DNA of 64,000 nucleotides from Paenibacillus eucommiae (GCF_017874215.1 NZ_JAGGLB010000031.1:61075-125074), one strand, 5' to 3'. Counted from the first letter of the stretch, positions 9,450-17,875 are shown. Made by a program: numbers and translations. The notes: generated by a model not told the origin, from the sequence alone.

Positions 9450-9588
9450 GGTTGGGTTATGGTTGGGTTATGGTTGGGTTATGGTTGGGTTATGGTTGGG
9501 TTATGGATGGGCCATAGTTGGTCATGGATGGGCATGGTTGGGCATGGTTGAGCCATGGATCCGTCATAGATAGCTCATAATTCGCCAT
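9450..9588. repeat. 11-bp G-rich minisatellite with decaying copies
   Basis: Five perfect tandem copies of GGTTGGGTTAT (9450-9504), then about eight copies of 10-11 bp that diverge step by step (GGATGGGCCAT ... AATTCGCCAT). The unit equals one helical turn. Runs of GG/GGG on the plus strand could form two-layer G-quadruplexes. It lies upstream of the ferredoxin reductase gene and downstream of the AraC gene. Confidence 0.9.
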
Positions 9589-9625
9589 TAGATCACAAAT
9601 AAAATCGCTAATAAATCACACGCTA

Positions 9626-11266
9626 TCAGGCTAGAACTTGCAGCACTTTATCAATTTTTTTGCCGTTGGAAATAACACCGTTATTCATCCAGGTCAGAAA
9701 ATCAACCTCATACACCCGCCCGTTCCGCACAGCCGGAAGCGATTGCCACACAGGATCATGCAGCAGCCACCTTTCCGCTCCCGGCTCCTGGCTGTGCCAC
9801 TTATCGAAGGTAATGAACAGATGGTCAGCGCTCAGACACGATAGTCCTTCCAGAGTTAACCTCGCCATCCTGGACGTACAATCGGCCCCTCCCGGCAGCG
9901 GATAAGCGAGCAACCCCAGATCCTTGTGCAGCACTGGTCCAGAAAAGCCCTGATCCCCATACAAATACATATGGTCGGCCGATACACGCAGACACGCTAC
10001 AGTCTGCTGCCCGGCCTTGCGGTGCAAGGCAACCCGCGCCATCCTCGCTTTGTGCTCATACGCCGAGATCACCTTCTCCGCCTGCTCGCTCCTGCCGAAT
10101 AAATCGGCAACGATGCGCAGCATCGACCGCCAGTCGTCGCTAAGCCGGGAAATAACGCATGTGCTGGATATTTGCCTGCATTGTGTGTATAGACGGGGAT
10201 CGTACCGATCTTTCAGCATAATAAAGTCCGGGCTATGTGCGGACAGCGACTCAAAGCTTCCGCTCATCTCATCGAACGTCGGGATATGATCCAAGCCCAA
10301 ATAATCCTGTCTTCCCCATCGGGTATGTGAATACTGAGCTACAGGCACAATATCGAGCGCCACGAGAAAGTCTTCCATAAAAGGGGCGATGACCCGCATC
10401 GGCTCCCGATGATTACGCCGGTATTGCCCGGGTGAAATGCCGACCTTTTGCTTGAAGCGGCGGTTCAAATAGTATTCGTTGTTAAACCCGACATGCTGGG
10501 CAATGTCGAATAGCCGATCTTCCGTCATACGCAGCAGCGTCTTGGTCCGGTCAATACGGACGTCGTTCAAATATTGGAGCGGCACTTGACCAGTTACTTC
10601 CTTAAACAGCCGGGTATATTTCCAACGGTCAATATTCGCAATCGCGGCGAGCTCCTCCACAGTTAGCGGTGTATTATAATGCTCAACAATATGCTGGATG
10701 GAATGCTCTACCGCCTGGCGCCAGCCATTATCGTCTTTCTCCGGTGCACGGCCCCTATTTTGTTGAAAAAGGAACAGCAGCACGTTGTGAAAGCGTACGT
10801 GATTGCGAAACACCTCCAGTTCCTCCCGCGTGTTGCGATGCTCATAAATATCTTCAAGCCACGTCAAGCAAGTAGAAAACGGGCTGCAGACGACCTCACC
10901 GCGACAAGGTAATGTATCAGTTGTCCGCTTTTCCGCCATGCCTTCCGCCTCTACAGCCCGAGGCATCCCCAACGCCTCAAATGTGAGCAGGTAATAGGAC
11001 AGCTCCGCTTTTCCCGACTCGATGCGAGACTTCATACCTGGAACAAGCAGGAAGCAGCTTCCTTGACCCAAACCGAATTCGCCTTCATCAAGAAGCAGCC
11101 TTCCCGTTCCACCCGTAACTGCAAGCAGCGCATGCCCATGCTCATACTCATACTCATACTCCTCCGCAGTTTCCCGTCTTACGGAAGGAGTGATCCATTG
11201 AATTGAAGTCAACGTATACATAAGCGCAGGGCTGGCCATTGGTGAAACGTCTTCTGTATGATCCAT
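9626..11266 (-). CDS. AraC-type regulator fused to a siderophore-binding domain (Btr-like)
   Basis: 546-residue cytosolic regulator. The N-terminal cupin-like part (~1-180) is followed by a two-HTH AraC domain at ~190-285 (VEELAAIANIDRWKYTRLFK, then LFDIAQHVGFNNEYYLNRRFK) and a C-terminal periplasmic-binding-protein domain (~290-546) of the FeuA/FecB type. This architecture is that of Bacillus subtilis Btr, which senses Fe-bacillibactin in the cytosol and activates its uptake genes (established knowledge). Start: ATG after a strong AGGAGGTGGG site. A Fur box lies 17-31 bp upstream, so iron starvation should induce it. The adjacent upstream gene is an orphan siderophore-binding lipoprotein and is the probable target. 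Low-complexity EYEYEYEHGH near residue 37 comes from a short DNA repeat. Confidence 0.9.
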   Translation of the reverse strand: MDHTEDVSPMASPALMYTLTSIQWITPSVRRETAEEYEYEYEHGHALLAVTGGTGRLLLDEGEFGLGQGSCFLLVPGMKSRIESGKAELSYYLLTFEALGMPRAVEAEGMAEKRTTDTLPCRGEVVCSPFSTCLTWLEDIYEHRNTREELEVFRNHVRFHNVLLFLFQQNRGRAPEKDDNGWRQAVEHSIQHIVEHYNTPLTVEELAAIANIDRWKYTRLFKEVTGQVPLQYLNDVRIDRTKTLLRMTEDRLFDIAQHVGFNNEYYLNRRFKQKVGISPGQYRRNHREPMRVIAPFMEDFLVALDIVPVAQYSHTRWGRQDYLGLDHIPTFDEMSGSFESLSAHSPDFIMLKDRYDPRLYTQCRQISSTCVISRLSDDWRSMLRIVADLFGRSEQAEKVISAYEHKARMARVALHRKAGQQTVACLRVSADHMYLYGDQGFSGPVLHKDLGLLAYPLPGGADCTSRMARLTLEGLSCLSADHLFITFDKWHSQEPGAERWLLHDPVWQSLPAVRNGRVYEVDFLTWMNNGVISNGKKIDKVLQVLA

Positions 11267-11282
11267 GATCCCACCTCCTAAT

Positions 11283-11297
11283 TGATATTCATTATCA
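11283..11297. promoter_or_regulatory. Fur box upstream of the AraC/siderophore-sensor gene
   Basis: TGATATTCATTATCA matches the 7-1-7 Fur consensus TGATAATnATTATCA with one mismatch. It lies 17-31 bp before the start codon at 11266. Confidence 0.85.
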
Positions 11298-11350
11298 TTT
11301 ATTCCATTGTAAAGCTATGCGGCCATAACGTCCAGATCGATTTATCTACA

Positions 11351-11384
11351 AACAAAAACAACGCCTCGCGGCGTTATTTTTCTG
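11351..11384 (-). terminator. intrinsic terminator of the siderophore-binding protein gene
   Basis: Stem AACGCC (11360-11365) with GGCGTT (11370-11375), loop TCGC. On the minus strand it is followed by GTTTTTGTTT, and it lies just past the stop codon at 11422. Confidence 0.75.
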
Positions 11385-11421
11385 TGTGTATTCTGAGTAT
11401 TCACAATAGGGTAACACGACT

Positions 11422-12420
11422 TTAAGGAACAATTAATTTTAACAACTCATCCATTTTCTTATGATTTGCCATAATTGCTCCCGTCTGCCAGTACGAACGC
11501 TCTACCGGGTATACTTGCCCCTTCATCACGGCGGGGACACTTTTCCACAAAGGACTTTCAAACAACTCCTTCAATGCCTTATCATTGCCTTCGTCCTCCC
11601 ACGTCCCATTCGAGGGCAAAATAATGATGCGATCAGCATCCAGCTCGGGAATGGCCTCATTAGACAGCACAATATTGGATTCCGTCATGTTCTTAACAAA
11701 CACAGGTGCGGAGAATCCCAAATCCTGATACAAAATTTGACCGACGAACGAGTTGTTAATACCGAATATATTCAGTGATTTATCCGTAACATTCATCCGC
11801 AGCACGACGAGCTTATCATTGCCAGCCGCCGATTGCACCTTGGCTTTCACATCAGCAATACGCTCCTCATAATCCTTCAAAACTTGCTCGGCTTTCTCCG
11901 GAATCCCCAGCAAATCGGCGATTACAGTAAGCGTCTTACGTGAATCCGACAAAATGGAATCCGGCAGCCGGAACGTAGGAGCTACCTTGGAATACGCTTC
12001 ATATTTGGCCGCATCGACTTCACCGGCAGCGATTATCAGGTCAGGAGCTGCGGCCAGCAGCGCTTCGATGCTTCCCGACACGTCGAATAGCGGGACATCC
12101 AGCTGCAAATAGTCCTGCTTGCCAAACATTGGATTATAGTATTGCACAATAGGTGTAACGCCAAGCATAACCAAATAATCTTCCCTGTACAGACCCGACA
12201 CCCGTTTGGGATGAACAGGAATACTCACTTCTCCGAAATGATCCGTGACTACTCTCATATCATTTTTCTCATCGTTTTTCACATCACTAACGGGCTGCTC
12301 CTTCTTATCGTCTGCAGTCGATAATACGGCGTTATTTTGATCCCCACATCCGCTTACCGCGATCACCACTGCCAGCAAAAGCATAATCCACACCATTCTG
12401 CCTCGAAAAATTCCTGCCAC
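11422..12420 (-). CDS. iron-siderophore ABC transporter substrate-binding lipoprotein
   Basis: Extracellular receptor for a ferric siderophore, 332 residues, lipid-anchored at C25 (AVSGCGDQ). The mature part is a FecB/FeuA-type fold with the usual KRVSGL.. start of lobe 1 near residue 80, DLIIAAGE around 147-154 and the helical linker ..LADLLGIPEKAEQVLKDYEERIADV. No permease or ATPase gene is adjacent, so it must use a transporter encoded elsewhere. The GTG at 12420 has only a weak ribosome site; an in-frame ATG eight codons in is the alternative. A Fur box at 12449-12463 predicts iron repression. The downstream gene on the same strand is the Btr-like regulator, which has its own Fur box. Confidence 0.9.
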   Translation of the reverse strand: MAGIFRGRMVWIMLLLAVVIAVSGCGDQNNAVLSTADDKKEQPVSDVKNDEKNDMRVVTDHFGEVSIPVHPKRVSGLYREDYLVMLGVTPIVQYYNPMFGKQDYLQLDVPLFDVSGSIEALLAAAPDLIIAAGEVDAAKYEAYSKVAPTFRLPDSILSDSRKTLTVIADLLGIPEKAEQVLKDYEERIADVKAKVQSAAGNDKLVVLRMNVTDKSLNIFGINNSFVGQILYQDLGFSAPVFVKNMTESNIVLSNEAIPELDADRIIILPSNGTWEDEGNDKALKELFESPLWKSVPAVMKGQVYPVERSYWQTGAIMANHKKMDELLKLIVP

Positions 12421-12448
12421 GACTTATCCACTCCCATAAATTATATAA

Positions 12449-12463
12449 TGATTCTCATTATCA
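12449..12463. promoter_or_regulatory. Fur box upstream of the siderophore-binding lipoprotein gene
   Basis: TGATTCTCATTATCA, two mismatches to TGATAATnATTATCA with an intact right half, 29-43 bp before the start codon at 12420. Confidence 0.8.
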
Positions 12464-12743
12464 TTTAGTTCCATATGAATTGTAACCTATGCCTCCATTT
12501 CTTCCAATGCACATTCTCTACAGCCGTTCTTATACAAATTCGTCAAATTCGTTATTAGCACTCCAGCTGCAAACCGTAGGAAGGAACTGCCTAAATATTT
12601 GAATGACCTTCTCACCAAAAGGACACATTAATTGCTGCATAGATATCTCCATCTTCGGACTCTGCCCAGACTCGGCATGAGCCGCCGCTCTATCCATCAA
12701 GCACTTTTTCTATTACAGATCCGCGATTCAAAGACTATTTACC
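12464..12743. other. intergenic stretch without a supported gene
   Basis: Between the Fur box and the promoter of the dioxygenase-like gene I see no convincing gene. A minus-strand frame of about 57 codons around 12530-12700 has no ribosome site and no family I recognise. Confidence 0.5.
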
Positions 12744-12791
12744 TTGACAGGATACGTAAATTATTTTATAGTTAATTACGAAAAGTAATTA
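12744..12791 (+). promoter_or_regulatory. sigma-A promoter with palindromic operator
   Basis: -35 TTGACA (12744-12749), 17-bp spacer, -10 TATAGT (12767-12772). A perfect inverted repeat TAATTAC-N5-GTAATTA (12773-12791) covers the expected start of transcription, a layout typical for MarR-type or DUF24-type repressors such as those of Bacillus catDE (inference). The gene begins at 12822. Confidence 0.75.
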
Positions 12792-12821
12792 GGTTATCAT
12801 AAAAAATCAGGAGGAACTCCT

Positions 12822-13688
12822 ATGACAAATTCCATACATCCGGCTACTGAGATCGGTGATGTCGTACTTAAAGTAAGAAATCTTGAAATCTCAGCTCAAT
12901 TTTATAAAAATGTGGTTGGACTCAAAGTACTGAAAGAAGGACTTAATAGCATACATTTTACGGCGGACGGTTTGAACACACTCCTTATACTGGAGCATTA
13001 TCCTCAAGCAATCGTAAATCTGCGAAAAAAAACAACCGGGCTCTACCACTTCGCCATCCTGGTGCCAACCCGTAAAGCTCTGGGGCTTTCTCTGCGCAAC
13101 CTTATTGCTTCCGGCATTCATATCGGGCAAGCGGACCATCTGGTCAGTGAAGCGTTGTATATCTCAGACCCGGAAAACAACGGAATTGAAATTTACTGTG
13201 ACCGCCCCAGCGAAAGCTGGAAGCGCGATGCTGCAGGCACCATCCTTATGGCGGCAGATCCAATTGACTGGGATGGCTTGCTGGCCGAAGCCGGTTCCGA
13301 CCCTTGGGAAGGCTTACCTGCCGGCACGACAATTGGACATATCCACCTGCATGTTAGCAATTTGAAGAGCACTAGAGCCTTTTACGTCGACAAGCTCGGA
13401 TTTGACGTCGTTCTGCAATACGGCCCATCCGCGTTGTTCATTTCCGCAGGCGGGTATCATCACCACATCGGCTTAAACACTTGGGCAGGAGAAGGCGCGC
13501 CTCAACCAGACGCAAATGCAACCGGACTAAATTACTACACGCTTCTAGTAGCCAATCAGGAGATATTGGATGCTCTCGTTCAGGGCCTGAAGGAATCCGG
13601 GGTAGCCGTTCAAGAACAAACTTCTGGCATTTTCTTGCATGACCCGTCTAACAATCGTATTAGATTGGCCGTGCGCAGTGGCGCTTAA
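12822..13688 (+). CDS. VOC-family protein, catechol-2,3-dioxygenase-like
   Basis: 288-residue vicinal-oxygen-chelate protein made of two paired glyoxalase/dioxygenase modules (~10-130 and ~165-288), the layout of Bacillus CatE, which cleaves catechol in the cytosol using a metal ion. Candidate metal ligands are the histidine in YHFAIL (~74), the glutamate in GIEIYCDR (~126) and the second-module histidines in GHIHLHVSN and HHHIGLNTW. Strong ribosome site AGGAGG and promoter upstream with a palindromic operator. The neighbours on both sides are siderophore uptake genes, so a role in clearing catechols derived from siderophores is plausible (inference). Other VOC activities cannot be excluded. 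Confidence 0.85.
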   Translation: MTNSIHPATEIGDVVLKVRNLEISAQFYKNVVGLKVLKEGLNSIHFTADGLNTLLILEHYPQAIVNLRKKTTGLYHFAILVPTRKALGLSLRNLIASGIHIGQADHLVSEALYISDPENNGIEIYCDRPSESWKRDAAGTILMAADPIDWDGLLAEAGSDPWEGLPAGTTIGHIHLHVSNLKSTRAFYVDKLGFDVVLQYGPSALFISAGGYHHHIGLNTWAGEGAPQPDANATGLNYYTLLVANQEILDALVQGLKESGVAVQEQTSGIFLHDPSNNRIRLAVRSGA

Positions 13689-13706
13689 CAATTTGCCATA
13701 AGCAAT

Positions 13707-14136
13707 GAGAAAACACCTTGTGGCATTCTTTGATAAGCGTGTTCGTGACGCCAGTGCTTGGGAGGTAGGGGGTATCGGCGGGGGGATGGGCTCCTGCCGC
13801 TGTTAAAGATTTGATCCCTTGAATGGAATGGGTGTGAGCGATGGAACAAATCTTTAAAGGCGGACGCTACCGCTCTTGCGCCCATAGCCCTTCCCTCTCT
13901 TTAGCTACAATCGCACGAATCGCACGATCACCAAGCTCAAACGGACAGCCAGCAAGGTTTTTTCTCTGGATTGGAGTGGATTTTCCCGCGCTCCAAGCCG
14001 CTGGGACTGAAGATCAGTCCCGCCAGCGCTCACAACCGAGAGGATTTGCTACTTTAGCGATGTTTTTCATCGTTAAAAGCAGCAGGCGTCTCCACATCCT
14101 TACTTTATCAATGAAAAACATCGTTAAATGAAGAAG
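13707..14136. repeat. structured intergenic repeat, copy B
   Basis: Second copy of the element at 7708-8240, in the same orientation, in the gap after the dioxygenase gene. The central hairpin is preserved and even better paired: CCGC (13797-13800) plus TTAAAGATTTG with CAAATCTTTAA plus GCGG (ending 13863). The CGATG-type hairpin recurs at 14058-14072 and a degenerate one at 14108-14122. Both copies contain similar short minus-strand frames, best explained by the shared DNA and not by a gene. Confidence 0.75.
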
Positions 14137-14151
14137 CTTCTGCTTGCACAT

Positions 14152-14196
14152 AAAAAAAGGCCACTTCCCAGAGTCCCAGAGAAGTGACCTTTTTTT
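14152..14196. terminator. bidirectional intrinsic terminator
   Basis: A7-GGCCACTTC (14152-14167) pairs with GAAGTGACC-T7 (14181-14196), one G-T pair, 13-base loop. Lies 13 bp past the stop of the minus-strand lipoprotein gene at 14209. Confidence 0.9.
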
Positions 14197-14208
14197 ATGG
14201 CCTCAGCT

Positions 14209-15237
14209 TTATTTTTTTATCGCTGATAGCAGTCCTGCAAATGTATCCAGCTGCTTTTCCGTCGACAGCGGGTCTGTAGTGAAATAAGTATTCCAGTCGA
14301 GCGCGTAAATATGGTTGTTTTTCGCTGCCGGTAGATTTTTCCACAATGCACTGTTCTTCACTTCTTCCGCACGCTCCTTGCCACCATCGGCTTCAAGAAC
14401 TGACAGAAAAATATAGTCTGCAGACGACAAATAGTCAGGAAGTGCTTCTAGTGAGATTTCCAGAGCAGCTTTTTTCTGATCCAGAACGTCGCGTTGGATG
14501 CTTTCCGGAGCGTTCAAGTCCAGAGCCTGATAAATGACATAGCCCCCCATGGCGCTATCGCCATAAATGAACTGGTTTTTCGGGCGAACGTTGACGATAG
14601 CTACGGTTTCGCCACTTCCGATGATCCCCCCTGCTTGTTGCTTCGTCGCTTCTACTTTGGCATCAAAGCGCTCCAGCCAAGCTTCCGCTTCCGGCTGCTT
14701 GCCTAGAATATCACCAAATACGGTGATTTGCTCACGAACATCGTATTGCAGCCATGGAATAAAGAGGGTAGGGGCTATTTTAGATAGCTGTTCATAGGTT
14801 TGTTCAGCATGGGTCACAATCAGATCCGGCTCCAGCTCAATGATCTTCTCCAGATTTAAGCCTGTCCAAGGATCGCCGACATGCTCAATGCCCTCCCATT
14901 CTTTAGCCAACAGCGGATATACGGACCACTCGTTATCTCCTCCGACCGGCTTCACTCCCAGCGCCAGCATAGCGCCCGTATATTGAATGGCGATGATTCG
15001 TTCAGGATGGGTTGGAATTTCCGTTTTGCCTTTGGCATGTTCGAATATTCTTGTCTTTGCCGAACTGTCTTTCTCTTTATTTGGCTCGGCAGACGGTGAA
15101 TTCACGGCACTTTTTTCCTCCGTATTCGTAACGGAACCTCCCGTATCAGGCGTGATTTCTTTGCTCCCGCAGGCCGCAGCCACCAACAACAATAGCAGCA
15201 GCATAAGAAGTGAAGTTACTTTCGTTTTTTTCTGCAT
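14209..15237 (-). CDS. iron-siderophore ABC transporter substrate-binding lipoprotein
   Basis: 342-residue extracellular siderophore receptor. Lipobox cysteine at C23 (VAAACGSKE), a Ser/Glu/Lys-rich linker to ~65, then a FecB-type domain (HPERIIAIQYTGAMLALGVKPVG, PDLIVTHAEQ, ALWKNLPAAKNNHIYALDW). No permease or ATPase is adjacent. A perfect Fur box overlaps the leader between 11 and 25 bp before the start, right on the ribosome-binding region, so iron would block both promoter clearance and possibly initiation. The gene follows an AraC regulator with its own siderophore-binding domain on the same strand, mirroring the pair at 9.6-12.4 kb; the two lipoproteins are distinct in sequence. Confidence 0.9.
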   Translation of the reverse strand: MQKKTKVTSLLMLLLLLLVAAACGSKEITPDTGGSVTNTEEKSAVNSPSAEPNKEKDSSAKTRIFEHAKGKTEIPTHPERIIAIQYTGAMLALGVKPVGGDNEWSVYPLLAKEWEGIEHVGDPWTGLNLEKIIELEPDLIVTHAEQTYEQLSKIAPTLFIPWLQYDVREQITVFGDILGKQPEAEAWLERFDAKVEATKQQAGGIIGSGETVAIVNVRPKNQFIYGDSAMGGYVIYQALDLNAPESIQRDVLDQKKAALEISLEALPDYLSSADYIFLSVLEADGGKERAEEVKNSALWKNLPAAKNNHIYALDWNTYFTTDPLSTEKQLDTFAGLLSAIKK

Positions 15238-15247
15238 AATTACCTCC

Positions 15248-15262
15248 TGATAATGATTATCA
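15248..15262. promoter_or_regulatory. perfect Fur box over the ribosome-binding region
   Basis: TGATAATGATTATCA, a perfect 7-1-7 Fur box 11-25 bp upstream of the start codon at 15237. On the coding strand it runs directly into the AGGAGG site. Confidence 0.92.
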
Positions 15263-15309
15263 TTTTCGTGGTAATTATATCAAGAACCCACCCTTTCAAC
15301 CATGACATA

Positions 15310-16923
15310 TCATACTATGTTGCTTGGACTATGGTAAGATAGCAGCCGTTCCACATCATCCAATTGCCAGGTCGCAGAGATAGGATCGTAACCGTGCCAC
15401 CGATCCATGTCCACAATATGAAGGCGATGGCTGGGACCGGACAACCACTCTTGCCAGGCAGGACTGCCCAGCATGTCCCTTGCACGCCATTCAGCACGAT
15501 CCGACTTTTCTATCGATAAAATAATACAGTCTGCTGCATACCGCGGTAAAAAGTCGGCAGGGGCAACCGATATAGATACTTGATCAGGGGCAAGGAGAAT
15601 CGAGCTCGGAGGCTGCAGGCGCAGTTCATCATAAATGATCTGACTGCCCATGCCATGGTTCCTGTAAACAAATGAGCTTTCCGCTCTGATGTTGAAGAGA
15701 GCCACTGATTGCCAAGCTGCGCCTGTGGTCCCCATAAGAAAACGGACTTGCTCCACTCTCTCATCAAAATGCCTCAACCAGGTTTCCGCTACAGCCGACT
15801 TCCCGACTGCATGCGAAATCATCCTGAAGTGACTGCGCCAATCTTTTACATGCCAAGGTACAACAAGAGTCGGGGCCATTCTCCTGTAGGTGCCGAGCTT
15901 TTCAGGTGAAATATTATCGATGCATACCATCAGATCCGGCTTCATCCGCTGAAGCTCATCATCCTGGAAGCCGAGCATCCAGTCCCTGCATTCACATTGG
16001 CCTGCATTCAATCTCTCCTGATATTCCCCAAACATCCAACGAAACGATAGCGTCGCGGCCGGCATAACATCCAGTGCCAGCAAATGCCGGGTCAAATGTG
16101 GATTCATAGACACGATTTTCTTCGGTGTTTTGATATAGGCGCTTGGAGAAACGCCCACTTCCTTTTTGAATTTACGGCTCAAATAATACTCGTCCTTGTA
16201 GCCAACCGCTTTGGCTATATCACTTAGCCGTTCATCTGAAAACAGCAGCCTCTCCTTGGCCATTTGGATGCGTATTTGGGTGATGTAGTCCGTTAAATTT
16301 GTACCGCTGACCTGCTTGAAAACTACGGAGTAATATTCTGGACTGAGCTTAGCCATGTTAGCCAGCTTGTCCCGCGTCAAGTCTTTTTCATAATTTGTCT
16401 GTATATAATGAATGGTCCGTTTAACCGCTTCCTGCGTATTGGCAATCGAATGCACTGGTGCATTGGCCGATGCAAGCTCATGGAGAATTTCATAGAAAAT
16501 CATTTGCTTCTTGTAACCCGCAGCCCTGTTCTCGTCATCTGCATCGTTATCGTACAAGGAAGCGGCCATATCAAGCACACGATCCGGGAAGGATGTAAAG
16601 AGTTCTCCCTGATTGGCAAAGCCATCTAAATTTTTATCAAATATCCTTCCATCTTCAGCATGCTCTGCTGGACTTAAACGGTCGAAAAAAATTCGATACA
16701 GCTTCAGCTCGTTGAAATGGGGAGTGATACTTATGCCCGAATCAGGCACCGCATAGAAGCATTTGCCAATCGAGACTGGATGCTTCTCTTCGTTAATTTG
16801 CAGAACTCCCATTCCTCCAGCAATCACCAATAGCGTATGAGCGGACTTATCGGGAAAAAGCGATTTCCGGGAGCAAACGATATGTTCAATTTTGACTATA
16901 CGGCATAATTCTGCTTCGCCCAT
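15310..16923 (-). CDS. AraC-type regulator fused to a siderophore-binding domain (Btr-like)
   Basis: 537 residues with the same layout as the regulator at 9626-11266: N-terminal cupin-like sensor part, AraC two-HTH domain at ~165-265 (LTRDKLANMAKLSPEYYSVVFKQ, RLSDIAKAVGYKDEYYLSRKFK), and a C-terminal FecB-like domain (~270-537). Expected to sense a cytosolic ferric siderophore and activate the downstream lipoprotein gene at 14209-15237. It ends about 70 bp before that gene, whose own Fur box lies in between. No clear Fur box was found upstream of 16923. Only about a quarter of residues appear shared with the other copy, so the two probably sense different siderophores (inference). Confidence 0.88.
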   Translation of the reverse strand: MGEAELCRIVKIEHIVCSRKSLFPDKSAHTLLVIAGGMGVLQINEEKHPVSIGKCFYAVPDSGISITPHFNELKLYRIFFDRLSPAEHAEDGRIFDKNLDGFANQGELFTSFPDRVLDMAASLYDNDADDENRAAGYKKQMIFYEILHELASANAPVHSIANTQEAVKRTIHYIQTNYEKDLTRDKLANMAKLSPEYYSVVFKQVSGTNLTDYITQIRIQMAKERLLFSDERLSDIAKAVGYKDEYYLSRKFKKEVGVSPSAYIKTPKKIVSMNPHLTRHLLALDVMPAATLSFRWMFGEYQERLNAGQCECRDWMLGFQDDELQRMKPDLMVCIDNISPEKLGTYRRMAPTLVVPWHVKDWRSHFRMISHAVGKSAVAETWLRHFDERVEQVRFLMGTTGAAWQSVALFNIRAESSFVYRNHGMGSQIIYDELRLQPPSSILLAPDQVSISVAPADFLPRYAADCIILSIEKSDRAEWRARDMLGSPAWQEWLSGPSHRLHIVDMDRWHGYDPISATWQLDDVERLLSYHSPSNIV

Positions 16924-17062
16924 AGGTAAGCATCCACCTTTTATCGCAAGTATGATGCCATTGTATCACGATAATTTGATTTTCGCCGCATGTTAAACAG
17001 AGCATCAGAGCGGTTCAGTATGGTATAACGCGTGCTGGAAACCTGTTCCACGATGTTCAAAA

Positions 17063-17093
17063 AGAAGGCCACTTCGCAAAGAAGTGGCCTTCT
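17063..17093 (-). terminator. intrinsic terminator
   Basis: Perfect 13-bp stem AGAAGGCCACTTC / GAAGTGGCCTTCT with loop GCAAA. On the minus strand it is followed by a T-run. It touches the stop codon of the gene ending at 17092. Confidence 0.9.
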
Positions 17094-17403
17094 AACTTAA
17101 TATATTCATTTCACCAATATGCCGCTTCGTTTCCTCTGTACCAAGATCACTGATCATTGCATATGCTTCTTTTAAATAATAGTCATATCCATCGTTAGAT
17201 TCATCGTTATGGTAAGCGATGGCTAGAGCAGAAGCCACTTGAACGCCTGAAGCCTGATCAAAATCATATATTTCTTCAAAAACCTCCCTGAGTTTTTCAA
17301 CCTCGTCCAGTGTAGCATCAATTTCTAGCTCATAAGAAGCATCACCTTGATTTTCAAGTATAGTTCCTGCTTGAACAGAAACATAATATCTCTTTTTATC
17401 CAT
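17092..17403 (-). CDS. hypothetical protein, 103 residues
   Basis: Small acidic soluble protein I do not recognise. It has no signal peptide or membrane segment. The first 40 residues look like a beta-rich module (KRYYVSVQAGTI, DASYELEIDAT), and the rest is helical (LDEVEKLREVFEEIYDF, YYLKEAYAMISDLG). Its stop codon lies on the edge of a strong terminator. A small membrane protein gene lies 11 bp upstream on the same strand, so the two probably form one short transcript. Confidence 0.75.
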   Translation of the reverse strand: MDKKRYYVSVQAGTILENQGDASYELEIDATLDEVEKLREVFEEIYDFDQASGVQVASALAIAYHNDESNDGYDYYLKEAYAMISDLGTEETKRHIGEMNILS

Positions 17404-17414
17404 AGTTATCTCCC

Positions 17415-17636
17415 TTATTTAAGATAATAAAACATGAAGTATCCGATTAAAACCAGACCGATTACACTAAACGCTACATGGGCAATCAGTCCAGGATTTC
17501 CCAATATTCTATGCTTATAGGTAGTTGCACTCATGCTTTTATCTATCTCATGATTTTGCTGCCTTCTTGCAAAAAGAAATGATAAGATCAAGCTAATAAT
17601 TAACATAACAGCTGCGATAATATATAGGTAGATCAT
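17415..17636 (-). CDS. small membrane protein, 73 residues
   Basis: Two hydrophobic segments (residues ~3-23 and ~53-71) flank a short polar, Arg/Gln-rich loop (FARRQQNHEIDKS). No family recognised. A good ribosome site (AAGGAG, about 7 nt before the ATG) and a TAATAAT-like -10 some 40 nt upstream support a real gene. It is the first gene of a two-gene unit with the hypothetical protein ending at 17092. Confidence 0.7.
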   Translation of the reverse strand: MIYLYIIAAVMLIISLILSFLFARRQQNHEIDKSMSATTYKHRILGNPGLIAHVAFSVIGLVLIGYFMFYYLK

Positions 17637-17771
17637 ATCCGATTCTCCTTAAATTAATTTTTCCTCTACATGCTTTCCTCTACATTATTATCTTCTGAGA
17701 TCCTGTGGATTATTCAGCTCCTTTGAGGTACATGTTCAAGACTTGCGTGCATTCCATTTGTCAGAGTTGTA

Positions 17772-17815
17772 CAAAAAAGTGCATACTCTTATCAGAAATA
17801 GATAAAAATATGCAC
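17772..17815 (-). terminator. terminator of glycan locus 1
   Basis: GTGCATA (17779-17785) pairs with TATGCAC (17809-17815), extended inside by TTATC/GATAA. On the minus strand it is followed by TTTTTTGT, about 60 bp past the stop codon of the sialidase-like gene. Confidence 0.75.
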
Positions 17816-17875
17816 AAGCTTTTATTATGAGACGATGAGAATATAGATTATTAAGCCGCTGTTAAAGTTGTTTTG

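Noticed and set aside
9450..9588. Repeat-rich coding region (Trp/Gly-rich peptides in plus-strand frames)
   Set aside because: Frames depend only on the 11-bp array and have no ribosome site; the neighbouring genes are on the other strand.
12530..12700. Minus-strand small gene near the siderophore region
   Set aside because: About 57 codons, no ribosome-binding site, no family resemblance.
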